NCBI RefSeq assembly: GCF_016406145.1
Contig: NZ_CP066306.1
Coordinates: forward strand, 3,472,001 to 3,536,000
Length of the DNA stretch: 64,000 nt
Source: Pseudomonas putida
GTDB taxonomy: Bacteria > Pseudomonadota > Gammaproteobacteria > Pseudomonadales > Pseudomonadaceae
Reading direction: 5' to 3'
Part shown: positions 33,217-41,319 of the stretch, in pieces
Layout of the letters: each line of letters opens with the position of its first letter
Numbering within the stretch: the stretch's first letter is position 1
The notes under the pieces: model-generated
Database searches by the model: none
Told to the model about the DNA's origin: nothing
The model's input: the letters and a program-made list of their open reading frames with translations, nothing else
Position numbers and translations under genes: made by a program

Positions 33217-34110
33217 ATGGAATATGAGCTGCAAGACATAAGATCTTTCGTGAAAATCGCCGAACTTGGCAGCTTTCACGAGGCGGCTGAGGTGCTACAC
33301 CTCTCGCAACCTGCGTTGAGCCGGCGGATAAAAAAGCTCGAGGAGGGTCTGGGAACGCCCCTGCTCGAGCGAACCACCCGTCGCGTGAGCCTGACCACAG
33401 TCGGCCGCGATTTTCTGCCCAAGGCCAGACGCCTGCTGGATGACTTTGAAGATTCGATCCTGAGCATTCGTGAACTTGCAGAGCGCCAGACAGGCCAAGT
33501 GACCCTGGCCTGCATCCCCACCGCCGCGTTCTACTTCCTGCCCTCGGTGATTCGTGACTACAACGAGCAGTACCCGAAAATCCGTATTCGCCTGCTGGAC
33601 CTCAGTGCCAACGAGGGGCTGGAGGCGGTACTGCGCGGCGAAGCCGATTTCGGCATCAACATGATGAGCGGCCAGCATCCGGATATCGAGTTCGTGTCGC
33701 TGGTGCAGGAGCGTTTCGTGCTGGCCTGCCGGCGCGATCACGAGCTGGCCGACCGCGCGTCGGTCACCTGGACAGAGCTTGCCGATTACCGGCTCATCGG
33801 CGTCGGCCGCCTCAGTGGCAACCGCATGTTGCTGGACCATGCGCTGTCCGGGCTTAGCTGGCGGCCGAAGTGGTTCTATGAGGTGCAGCACCTTTCCACC
33901 TCGTTGGGCATGGTCGAAGCAGGGCTGGGGGTGTCGGCCATGCCAAGCCTGGCCATGCCGGCTGCCGACCATCCAACGCTGGTGAGCATTCCGCTGATGG
34001 AGCCCGAGGTGACGCGCACGCTCGGGCTGGTGTATCGACGTGGAGCCTCGCTTTCACCTGCGGCTGAAAAGTTTGTTTCCATTCTGCTGGAGAAATGGCC
34101 GAACCGTTGA
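33217..34110 (+). CDS. LysR-family regulator of the tricarboxylate operon
   Basis: A 297-residue LysR-type regulator. The helix-turn-helix (SFHEAAEVLHLSQPALSRRIK, about 18-38) and effector domain from about 90 are intact. It is divergent from the PrpF, DctA, CitMHS, OprD operon with a dyad between them, so it is presumably that operon's activator, sensing a tricarboxylate. The link rests on position. Confidence 0.87.
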   Translation: MEYELQDIRSFVKIAELGSFHEAAEVLHLSQPALSRRIKKLEEGLGTPLLERTTRRVSLTTVGRDFLPKARRLLDDFEDSILSIRELAERQTGQVTLACIPTAAFYFLPSVIRDYNEQYPKIRIRLLDLSANEGLEAVLRGEADFGINMMSGQHPDIEFVSLVQERFVLACRRDHELADRASVTWTELADYRLIGVGRLSGNRMLLDHALSGLSWRPKWFYEVQHLSTSLGMVEAGLGVSAMPSLAMPAADHPTLVSIPLMEPEVTRTLGLVYRRGASLSPAAEKFVSILLEKWPNR

Positions 34111-34206
34111 TCGGTTGGGGTTACTCAAGAGTCAGGTTATTAACGGATTGTCCGGGGGCGGGATATCGGGAGGTGGACGCCACAGCAATCCCCCAAAGGC
34201 CAAAAA

Positions 34207-34986
34207 TCAGAACGCCGGCACAACATCGCCGTGGTAGCGATCCAGGATGAACTGCTTCACCTGAGGCGAATTCAACAATGCCCCAAGCTTCTGTACAGCC
34301 GGGTCGCTAGCCTTGTCCCTGCGTACATACAGGTAGTTGGCGTACGGCGATTCGGAGCTTTCGATGAACAACGCATCCTTGTGCGGCTCAAGCTTGGCCT
34401 CCAGCGCGTAGTTGGCATTGATCAGCGCCAGGTCCACCTGACCAAGGACGCGCGGCAGCATGGCGGCTTCAAGTTCCTTGAACTTCAGATGTTTCGGATT
34501 GCTGGTGATGTCAGCGGCGGTCGCCATTATGTTGCCAGGGTCCTTGAGCGTGATCAGCCCCTGCTTGGCAATCAGTAGCAGTGCGCGCCCGGAGTTGGTG
34601 GGGTCGTTGGGTATCGCAACGATGGCGCCGTCCTGCAACTCGGCCACAGATTTGACCTTGCTTGAGTAGGCCCCGAACGGTTCGATGTGTACAGCAACAA
34701 CCGGTACCTGGTCGCTATTGGGCCGGTCTTTCTTGTACGCCTCGTAGTAGGGCTTGCTCTGGAAGTAGTTGGCATCCAGCCGGCCCTCGTCTACCTGGCG
34801 GTCAGGCTGGATATAGTCGGTGAAGACCTTGATATCCAGCTCGACCCCCTGCTTGGCCAGCTCAGGTTTGAGGAATTCCAGAATCTCGGCGTGAGGCACA
34901 GGCACCACAGCGATCTTGAGCGTTTCAGCCTGTGCAGTACCGAGCGTGGCAGCCAGCAGAGCCAGCGAAAGTGCAATGCGCTTCAC
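34207..34986 (-). CDS. MetQ/NlpA-family methionine-type substrate-binding protein
   Basis: A 259-residue exported binding protein of the MetQ/NlpA family: signal peptide to about residue 20 (GTAQAETLK, no lipobox cysteine), then KIAVVPVPHAEILEFLKPEL, IKVFTDYIQPDRQVDEGRLDANYFQ and VAIPNDPTNSGRALLL. The start is GTG with AAGGA 8 bp before it, overlapping the stop of the oxidase gene by 4 bp. No MetI permease or MetN ATPase is beside it, so it must use a permease encoded elsewhere. Coupling with an N-methyl amino acid oxidase suggests capture of an N-methylated amino acid. Confidence 0.87.
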   Translation of the reverse strand: MKRIALSLALLAATLGTAQAETLKIAVVPVPHAEILEFLKPELAKQGVELDIKVFTDYIQPDRQVDEGRLDANYFQSKPYYEAYKKDRPNSDQVPVVAVHIEPFGAYSSKVKSVAELQDGAIVAIPNDPTNSGRALLLIAKQGLITLKDPGNIMATAADITSNPKHLKFKELEAAMLPRVLGQVDLALINANYALEAKLEPHKDALFIESSESPYANYLYVRRDKASDPAVQKLGALLNSPQVKQFILDRYHGDVVPAF

Positions 34987-36158
34987 GAGAGTTTTCCTTG
35001 GAATCGTTGGAGGGTGAACGATGACAGATCGAGGTCTGTCGAGCCCCGGATGCACCACTGGGCGAATGCCTCGCCCAAGGCGGCGGAGTGTTTGAAACCA
35101 TGGCCAGAGCACGCTGACACCACCAGGGTGTGCTTCAGCGCAGGGTGTTCGTCGATAATGAAGTGGCGATCTGCAGTGACGGTGTAGGCACAAACGGCAG
35201 ACTTGACGACCTTGTTGGTCACCCCGGCGATACGGCCTTGTACTTGCAACTCGTACATCTCGCGCTCTTCTGCCGCGCTCACGGTCCGGTCCAGCAGGTC
35301 GGGCAGCGATGCCGTGTGGTATTGGGCCGTGGCGATTTTCAGGCTGCCCTCACCCGGCAGCGCAGGGAAACCGTAATTGATTTTGTCGTCCCCGCGCCCA
35401 TGGGTCAGGATGAACGTTGGCGATGCACCCTCAAGGCCCGCCTCGGCTTCGAGCTCGAACCAGAACAGCTTCTGCCGGTAGACACGCAGCAAACGGTCGA
35501 ACGGCTCGCCCAACAAACCACCCGCCCAGTTGCCGGCGCTGAACACCAGTTTGCGGGCCTTTAACGTACGCAGGTTGGTGCAGACCGTGACGCCGCTTTC
35601 ATCCGAGCTGATCTGAGTAACCGTTTCACCTGTGTGCAGCGTTGCCCCGTGTTGCACTGCCAGGCGCAACTGCGCGTCGATGCACCGTTCGGGGCGCACG
35701 AAGCCGCCACCGGGCTCGAAGTAGCCGATCGCATCGTCGCGCACGTTGGCAAATTGCGGGAAGCGCTGACGGATCTGTGCAGCGCCAAGCACTTCGTGCT
35801 CGATTCCGTAGGCTTGGGCCAGGCCTATGGTGCGCAGGGTGAAATCGCTTTTATCGTCCGGATCGAAGTCGGGACTGGAGGTCAGTGCCAGCAAACCGGA
35901 CTGCTCGAACAGCGATTCGCCGGACAGCGCCTCAAGTTCACGCCAGATTTGCTGGGCCCTCTTCACGATGGGCACATACTGGGCACCCTCGCCAACGGAA
36001 AGCCGGGTAATGCGCGTATCACCGTGGCTCGAGCCAAAGGTATGCGGTGGGTGGTAGCGATCGACCCCCACCACATCCACGCCCGCCTTGGCCAATTGAT
36101 AAACGGTGGCGGCCCCCATGGCACCAAGCCCGATGACGACTACTTCGCAGTGCTCCAC
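34983..36158 (-). CDS. solA: SolA-type N-methyl-amino-acid oxidase (monomeric sarcosine oxidase family)
   Basis: A 391-residue FAD enzyme: VVVIGLGAMGAATVYQLAK Rossmann motif at the start, SSHGDTRITRLSVGEGAQYV near 43-62, and the covalent-flavin Cys region AVCAYTVTADRHFIIDEHP near 315-335. MSOX/SolA enzymes oxidatively demethylate sarcosine or N-methyl-L-tryptophan, giving formaldehyde and H2O2. It overlaps the MetQ-type gene by 4 bp. Length and the AVCAYT motif fit SolA. The exact substrate is not certain. Confidence 0.83.
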   Translation of the reverse strand: MEHCEVVVIGLGAMGAATVYQLAKAGVDVVGVDRYHPPHTFGSSHGDTRITRLSVGEGAQYVPIVKRAQQIWRELEALSGESLFEQSGLLALTSSPDFDPDDKSDFTLRTIGLAQAYGIEHEVLGAAQIRQRFPQFANVRDDAIGYFEPGGGFVRPERCIDAQLRLAVQHGATLHTGETVTQISSDESGVTVCTNLRTLKARKLVFSAGNWAGGLLGEPFDRLLRVYRQKLFWFELEAEAGLEGASPTFILTHGRGDDKINYGFPALPGEGSLKIATAQYHTASLPDLLDRTVSAAEEREMYELQVQGRIAGVTNKVVKSAVCAYTVTADRHFIIDEHPALKHTLVVSACSGHGFKHSAALGEAFAQWCIRGSTDLDLSSFTLQRFQGKLS

Positions 36159-36221
36159 TGACTATCGCTCGCTCAAAAAGGCGCTAGTTGAAAGCAGGCG
36201 GGCTCAGTAAACAAAGAATTA

Positions 36222-36243
36222 AAGGGTATATCGATATGCCCTT
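36222..36243 (-). terminator. Probable terminator after the AraJ-like MFS gene
   Basis: The near-perfect palindrome AAGGG-N-ATATCGATAT-N-CCCTT, read on the minus strand, is followed by TTTAATTCTTTG. It lies 20 bp past the MFS stop and before the oxidase gene. Confidence 0.5.
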
Positions 36244-36262
36244 GAGTAGACCGTATTCAACG

Positions 36263-37507
36263 TCAGCTTTCTTTCACTGGCGCGGCTGCCGTTGCGCGAG
36301 TGCCTTGAGCAGCAGGACCGGACCGATCGCTTGCCATCCACAACAGCAGTGACAAGCCCACCGCCAGCACTGCAATCAGCGCCCCCACCCAGCCCAGCGC
36401 CGCCAGACCCAACTGCTCAATGGTAACGCCGCCAATCACAGCGCCCAACCCGATGCCCGCGTTCGCCGCAGAGACGTTCAGCGTGCCGGCGAGGGCCTGC
36501 GCTTTGGCGCCTGCGATCATCACGCGCACCTGGCAAACAGGGAACAACGCGGTATACGCAATGCCCCACGCCGCCAGGGCCACAACCAGCAACCACAGCG
36601 TATCGACCGCGGGTGGTGCACCCGCCATGCCGGCGCCCAGCACCGTCAACAACACGATGGTCGCGCCAAGCGGGCTGCGGTCGACCAGCCGCCCGCCGAT
36701 GGCGTTGCCGATCATGCCTACCGCACCGAAGCCCATCAGCCACCAGCCGACCTGCGCGCTGGGCACATGGGCAAGGCGCTCGAGCAGGTCGGCCAGGTAG
36801 GTGTATGCGCTGAACATGGCAGTGAACACCACCACCGAGAGCGCCACGTGGAAGACGAACTTCGGATCCCGCAGGATGACCGTCTGGCGTTCGCCGCCCG
36901 CCCTTTTGGGGGCATCTGGCAGCTGTGGCAGGAACACCCACATCAGCAGCGCAATGACCAGGCAAAGACCCGAGATCAACCAGAAGGTGCCCCGCCAACC
37001 GAGCGCATCGGCTGCCAGTGTGCCCAGGGGAATACCGAACACGAACGCCGCCGTGATGCCCAGATAGACCCGGGCGACCGCCTTGCCTTCATTGCCTTTA
37101 CCCGCCAGCTGGGCTGCCGATTCACTGGCGGTGCCCCAGAACACCGGAAGCGTGGCAGCAGCCAGGATGCGCGACAATGCCATGGTCCAGAAGTCAGTAG
37201 CGACCGCCGACAGCGCATTGGATGCGGCGAAGATCAGCAGAACCCCGAGAAACACCTTTTTGCGATCCCAGTGGGATATCGCAGCGGTGAGAAACGGCCC
37301 GACAAGCATCACGGTAAAGGCGAACACGGTGACCAACTGACCCGCTTTGGGCACGGTAATGCCCAGATCCCGGGCGAGCCCGGGCAAGATGCCGAGAATG
37401 ATGAATTCGGTGGTCAGCACCGCGAACGCCGCCATCGTGAGGATCAGAATGCTGGTGCCTGCACGGGCATCTGCTGCCCCCGACAGGGACGCAGGGTTGG
37501 CATGCAT
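36263..37507 (-). CDS. DHA1-type MFS efflux transporter (AraJ/YdhP-like)
   Basis: A 414-residue 12-segment drug:H+ antiporter family protein. Marks: MAAFAVLTTEFIILGILPG near the N-terminus, the loop SHWDRKKVFLGVLLIF after segment 2, and GITAAFVFGIPLGTLAADALGWRGTFWLI in segment 5. The ATG at 37507 has GGAG 9 bp upstream. It is divergent from a LysR gene over about 115 bp. Substrate unknown; the subfamily contains sugar and drug exporters. Confidence 0.87.
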   Translation of the reverse strand: MHANPASLSGAADARAGTSILILTMAAFAVLTTEFIILGILPGLARDLGITVPKAGQLVTVFAFTVMLVGPFLTAAISHWDRKKVFLGVLLIFAASNALSAVATDFWTMALSRILAAATLPVFWGTASESAAQLAGKGNEGKAVARVYLGITAAFVFGIPLGTLAADALGWRGTFWLISGLCLVIALLMWVFLPQLPDAPKRAGGERQTVILRDPKFVFHVALSVVVFTAMFSAYTYLADLLERLAHVPSAQVGWWLMGFGAVGMIGNAIGGRLVDRSPLGATIVLLTVLGAGMAGAPPAVDTLWLLVVALAAWGIAYTALFPVCQVRVMIAGAKAQALAGTLNVSAANAGIGLGAVIGGVTIEQLGLAALGWVGALIAVLAVGLSLLLWMASDRSGPAAQGTRATAAAPVKES

Positions 37508-37622
37508 GAGCGAATACTCCAGAACAGAAAAATGGAGCAGGAGGGTATACTGGAATAAAATTATCATCTTAGGTATTTAAGAAAGGATAATTAAGAAATT
37601 TATTCAACAATTGGAGGCGCCA

Positions 37623-38552
37623 TTGCTCAGTGAACAACGCTTGAAGGGCATTGCGGTTTTCATTTGCGTGGCAGAGGCCGGAAGCTTCACTGCTGCGGCC
37701 GAACGCATGAGCCTGACCACCTCCGCAGTCAGCAAAAGCGTGGCGCGGCTGGAGCAGCGCCTAAATATGAAGCTCTTCGCACGCACGACACGGCGCCTGG
37801 CACTGACCGATACGGGGGCCAATTACTACCAGACCTGCAAGCAGATCCTGGCCAGCCTGGAAGAGGCCGAAATGCAAATGCACAGTGCCCAGACCGAGCC
37901 CTGCGGCCGGGTGCGCATCGACCTGCCGGCGTCATACGGCAAACTGCGGGTGCTACCCCTACTCATCGAGTTCATTGCCGAGCATGAGCTGCTGATGCCA
38001 CATATCACGCTCACAGACCGCTTCGTCGATCCCATCGAGCATGACATCGACATCCTGGTGCGCATTGGCGGGCCGCAGACCTGGCCCCAGGGTGTAGAAC
38101 GGCGGCTGATTGGCATCCAGCAGCACATCTTTTGCGCAGCACCGGGTTATCTGCAACGACGGGGCGTGCCTGAGACGGAACGGGACCTTCATGAGCACGG
38201 ATGCGTGCTTTACGGCAGGACCGACGGCGGTGTGTATCCACTGCACTTCCCAGGTGCTCATGCCAGTGACAGCGAGCAGCGTGTGGTCTCGGGCCGTATT
38301 GCCATCGGTAACGCTGAAGGCCAGCTTGCCATGGTGCTGGCCGGGCTGGGGGTGGCCCAATTGCCCTCCTGGCTGGTGCAGGAACATCTTGACGCTGGCA
38401 CGCTGGTCCAGATCCTGCCTGAGCTGAGTACCATCGGCCTGCCGATCAACGTTGCATGGCTGAAAAGCCGGCAATCGCTTCCTAAAGTAGGCGCATTGGT
38501 CGATGTCATCTGCGCGAGGCTGAGCCAGCAGGCAGCAGCCCAAGCCGGCTAG
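37623..38552 (+). CDS. LysR-family regulator, divergent to the MFS exporter
   Basis: A 309-residue LysR-type regulator. The TTG at 37623 is preferred as start because GGAGG lies 5 bp before it; an earlier in-frame TTG at 37611 overlaps that site. Helix-turn-helix at about residues 15-45 (SFTAAAERMSLTTSAVSKSV) and ARTTRRLALTDTG follow the CrgA/DsdC-like branch. It overlaps the 3' end of the convergent MerR gene by 4 bp at a shared CTAG. Confidence 0.85.
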   Translation: MLSEQRLKGIAVFICVAEAGSFTAAAERMSLTTSAVSKSVARLEQRLNMKLFARTTRRLALTDTGANYYQTCKQILASLEEAEMQMHSAQTEPCGRVRIDLPASYGKLRVLPLLIEFIAEHELLMPHITLTDRFVDPIEHDIDILVRIGGPQTWPQGVERRLIGIQQHIFCAAPGYLQRRGVPETERDLHEHGCVLYGRTDGGVYPLHFPGAHASDSEQRVVSGRIAIGNAEGQLAMVLAGLGVAQLPSWLVQEHLDAGTLVQILPELSTIGLPINVAWLKSRQSLPKVGALVDVICARLSQQAAAQAG

Positions 38553-39496
38553 AGGTGGTGCTCAATGCTTTCCTCCCCTTCTGCACGCTGGGTGGGCGAG
38601 AGCTCCAGCGCCCCCCTGAGCAAGGCATTGAGCATCGCGCCTGCCTCGCCACCCCGCCCATCCAACAGCCTCAGCGGAATTCCCTTCAGTGCAGTGGCCG
38701 ACTCGGCCAGGCCATCACCCAGCAGCGCCAATGGGCAGGCGATATCCATCTGCAAGGCGCGCAGACGATCTGCCAGGCCACGGCTCACAGGGGGCTGCAC
38801 CAGCACCACCAGCGCGGCGGGCGCAATGGCTGCACACAACAGGGGCAATTCCTCCAATGGTTGTTCGCTGCTCAGCACGTCAATACGCTGCTGCTCACTG
38901 CTCAGCAGCAAGCCGTTGCACAGCAGTTCAAGCTCAGCACTGCCCCCTGTATCGGCCAGCAGCACGCGCGGGGCGTTGGCCTGGTTCAACTGCAGGCGCA
39001 GCAGCAACCGGGCGCGCAGAAAGGCATCGAGAAACAGCCACTGGCTACGCTGGCCGTATGAGCTGCCCGACTGTAATGTGCGCCATACAGGCATCAGTAC
39101 GTCGAGCAACACCGTGGTTTTGGGAAACAGCGTGAAAAGCTGCCCGTGAATACCCTCGAGCGCCTGGCCATCGAACGCCTGGGTTGCACGTAGCACGGCA
39201 GCACGCCACGCGGCAAAGCCATCGGCAGCCGGTTCAACCGTTTGCTCGTATGCGTCTCGCCGTCTGGCCAGCATTTCGCTTACTTTGCTGATCGGCAGGC
39301 CACTGGCGGTCCAGCGCAGTATGTCGCGGATGTGCTGAACATCCTGTGCGGTGTAAAGGCGATGACCGCCATCGGTGCGCTGCGGCCGGATCAGGCCATG
39401 CCGCCGCTCCCAGGCACGCAAGGTCACCGGGTTGACTCCGGTCAGGCTGACAACGTCACGCATTGGCAACAGGTCGGTGAAGGTGGCTTCGTTCAT
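38549..39496 (-). CDS. MerR-family light-response regulator, LitR/CarH class without B12 site
   Basis: A 315-residue regulator: MerR winged helix at about residues 10-80 (RDVVSLTGVNPVTLRAWERR, HRLYTAQDVQHI), then a four-helix region and a Rossmann-like C-terminal domain in the CarH/LitR layout. The cobalamin-ligand histidine motif expected in the C-terminal part is absent (ADTGGSAELE stands there), and the Trp/Glu-His helix reads WLFLDAFLR. It therefore fits the class II LitR (PplR) group, which represses light-induced genes and works with a short LOV protein instead of B12. It is divergent from just such a LOV gene. Probable targets are the TGTACA dyads at 40057, 40108 and 46224. Confidence 0.87.
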   Translation of the reverse strand: MNEATFTDLLPMRDVVSLTGVNPVTLRAWERRHGLIRPQRTDGGHRLYTAQDVQHIRDILRWTASGLPISKVSEMLARRRDAYEQTVEPAADGFAAWRAAVLRATQAFDGQALEGIHGQLFTLFPKTTVLLDVLMPVWRTLQSGSSYGQRSQWLFLDAFLRARLLLRLQLNQANAPRVLLADTGGSAELELLCNGLLLSSEQQRIDVLSSEQPLEELPLLCAAIAPAALVVLVQPPVSRGLADRLRALQMDIACPLALLGDGLAESATALKGIPLRLLDGRGGEAGAMLNALLRGALELSPTQRAEGEESIEHHL

Positions 39497-39592
39497 TGCG
39501 GCGGGTCATCAGGACGGTTACACATACTAAACCTATAGCTGCATGCAGGCTAAGCTGCGCATAAGCATACGCAACTACTTCAAGGAGGCCCC

Positions 39593-40039
39593 ATGATCGA
39601 CGCAAAACTCCTGCAATTGATGGTCGAGGCGTCCAACGACGGCATCGTCATTGCCGAGCAGGAAGGAAACGACAGCATCCTCATCTACGTCAACCCCGCC
39701 TTCGAGCGCCTGACCGGCTACGCAGCCGATGACATTCTCTATCAGGATTGCCGCTTCCTGCAGGGCCAGGACCATGACCAGGAAGCGCTGGATGCCATTC
39801 GCCAGGCCATCCGGGACGGGCGCCCGAGCTGCCAGGTACTGCGCAATTACCGCAAGGACGGCAGCCTGTTCTGGAATGAACTGTCGATTTCGCCAATACG
39901 AAACGAGGCCGATCAATTGACGTATTACATTGGTATACAGCGTGACGTCACGGCCCAAGTGTTCGCCGAGGAGAGAGTACGAGAGCTGGAAGCAGAGGTC
40001 GCCCAGTTAAGGCGACAACTGGATGATAGGGACAGCTGA
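39593..40039 (+). CDS. Short LOV blue-light photoreceptor (PpSB-LOV type)
   Basis: A 148-residue single LOV domain protein with no output domain. The photoactive Cys is residue 53 in YQDCRFLQGQD, and the flavin-contacting NYRKDGSLFWNELSISP is intact. The C-terminal helix AEERVRELEAEVAQLRRQL would form a dimer coiled coil. This is the length and layout of P. putida PpSB1/PpSB2-LOV proteins, whose Cys53 forms the FMN adduct in blue light. AAGGAGG precedes the ATG. Divergent to the MerR regulator, it most likely relays light to it by direct binding. Confidence 0.92.
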   Translation: MIDAKLLQLMVEASNDGIVIAEQEGNDSILIYVNPAFERLTGYAADDILYQDCRFLQGQDHDQEALDAIRQAIRDGRPSCQVLRNYRKDGSLFWNELSISPIRNEADQLTYYIGIQRDVTAQVFAEERVRELEAEVAQLRRQLDDRDS

Positions 40040-40056
40040 CACCTCCCGCGCAAAAC

Positions 40057-40080
40057 TGTACAAAATTGTGACCCTGTATA
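40057..40080. promoter_or_regulatory. LitR/PplR-type operator 1, TGTACA-N12-TGTATA
   Basis: TGTACA at 40057-40062 and TGTATA at 40075-40080 are separated by exactly 12 bases. This matches T(G/A)TACA-N12-TGTA(C/T)A, the site I recall for the P. putida class II LitR proteins. It lies 61 bp before the NTF2-like gene. Confidence 0.8.
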
Positions 40081-40107
40081 GCTTTATGCGGTGGAATCGA
40101 CTATACC

Positions 40108-40131
40108 TGTACAAGAAACCATTTTTGTACA
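40108..40131. promoter_or_regulatory. LitR/PplR-type operator 2, TGTACA-N12-TGTACA
   Basis: Perfect 6-12-6 dyad, 51 bp centre-to-centre from operator 1 (about five helical turns), ending 9 bp before the ATG at 40141. It would cover the transcription or translation start region of the six-gene operon. Confidence 0.82.
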
Positions 40132-40140
40132 GGGCCGCGC

Positions 40141-40563
40141 ATGTCCAGCTATCTGCAAACCTTCGCCGAACGCTTTGCCAGCCTCGATGCGAACAATCTC
40201 GACCGTCTGGGTGACTTGTACAGCGAGGATGTCACGTTCCGCGACCCACTGCACAAGATCGACGGGCTGAGCGACCTGCGCGCCTACTTTGCTGAGCTCT
40301 ACGCCAACACCCAGGAGGTGCGTTACACCTTCGAGGGTACCGACGAGGTCCAACCGGGCCACGGCTACATTCGCTGGACCCTGCATTTTCGCCACCCACG
40401 CCTGGCCAACGGGCGCCTGATCAGCCTGCAGGGTTGCAGCCACCTTCTCTGGCACGAACGCGTGCACTTCCATCAAGACTACTTCGACGCCGGTGCACTG
40501 CTTTACGAGCATGTGCCGGTGGTAGGCAGCGCTGTCCGTTGGCTCAAGGGGAGGCTCGCATGA
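40141..40563 (+). CDS. NTF2/SnoaL-like protein, first gene of the light-regulated operon
   Basis: A 140-residue SnoaL/NTF2-fold protein (YLQTFAERFASLDANNLDRL, LYSEDVTFRDPLHKIDGLSDL). Such small cone folds bind hydrophobic ligands or act as isomerase-like enzymes. It is the first gene behind two LitR-type operators, and its stop overlaps the SDR start by 4 bp. Homologues are known as a constant member of this light/ROS lipid cluster, but no enzyme activity is assigned. Confidence 0.83.
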   Translation: MSSYLQTFAERFASLDANNLDRLGDLYSEDVTFRDPLHKIDGLSDLRAYFAELYANTQEVRYTFEGTDEVQPGHGYIRWTLHFRHPRLANGRLISLQGCSHLLWHERVHFHQDYFDAGALLYEHVPVVGSAVRWLKGRLA

Positions 40564-41312
40564 GCCGCTGCTGGCTGACTGGCGCCAGCAGCGGCATCGG
40601 TGCCGCGCTGGCGCAACAGCTGCTGGAACAGGGGCATCAGGTTGCGCTGGGTGCTCGGCAGGCCGAAAACCTGGCGCCGTTGACCGCGCAGTTTCCCCAG
40701 CAGACATTGCTGGCTATCGGCGATATCAGTGACCCTCGGCAGGTCGCTGATGTTGCCGCACACATTGAACGCAGCTGGGGCGGGCTCGACCTGGTGATTC
40801 TCAATGCAGGCACCTGTGAGTACCTGGAACCGGGCCATTTCGACCCGGACCTGGTCGAACGCGTAGTGCGCACCAACCTGATTGGCGTCAGTCACTGCCT
40901 GCACGCTGCCCTGCCCTTGCTGCGGCGTGGCCAACGCCCGCACCTGGTGGTCATCGGCAGCTCGGTGTCCTGGCTGGCGCTGCCCCGTGCCGGGGCCTAC
41001 GGTGCCTCCAAAGCGGCCGTGCGCTACCTGATCGAATCGCTGCGCATCGACCTGGTCAACGAGGGCATCGATGTCACGCTGATCAGCCCTGGCTTTGTCG
41101 ATACGCCATTGACCCGTCGCAATGACTTCCCCATGCCCCAGATCTGGAGTGCAGAACGCGCCGCCAGGCACATTGTCGTGCGCTTACCCAAGCGCCTGCT
41201 AGAAATCAACTTCCCCGGTGTATTCACTGTGGTGCTGCGCCTGCTGGGCGCAATGCCGGTGCGCTGGCGACTGAAGCTAGGCCAGCGCCTGGCACGTAAG
41301 CAACAGGACTGA
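40560..41312 (+). CDS. Short-chain dehydrogenase/reductase
   Basis: A 250-residue classical SDR: TGASSGIG cofactor motif at residues 7-14, NAG near 84, catalytic Ser in GSSVSW and YGASK near 144-148. The C-terminal tail is hydrophobic and basic, suggesting membrane association. ATGA overlap with the preceding gene. Within the operon it probably oxidises or reduces a lipid intermediate made by the methyltransferase and FAD enzyme. Confidence 0.88.
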   Translation: MSRCWLTGASSGIGAALAQQLLEQGHQVALGARQAENLAPLTAQFPQQTLLAIGDISDPRQVADVAAHIERSWGGLDLVILNAGTCEYLEPGHFDPDLVERVVRTNLIGVSHCLHAALPLLRRGQRPHLVVIGSSVSWLALPRAGAYGASKAAVRYLIESLRIDLVNEGIDVTLISPGFVDTPLTRRNDFPMPQIWSAERAARHIVVRLPKRLLEINFPGVFTVVLRLLGAMPVRWRLKLGQRLARKQQD

Positions 41313-41319
41313 AACAGAC

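Noticed and set aside
39497..39592. LitR-type dyad in the MerR/LOV divergent region
   Set aside because: No TGTACA-N12-TGTA(C/T)A or close variant found there by eye.
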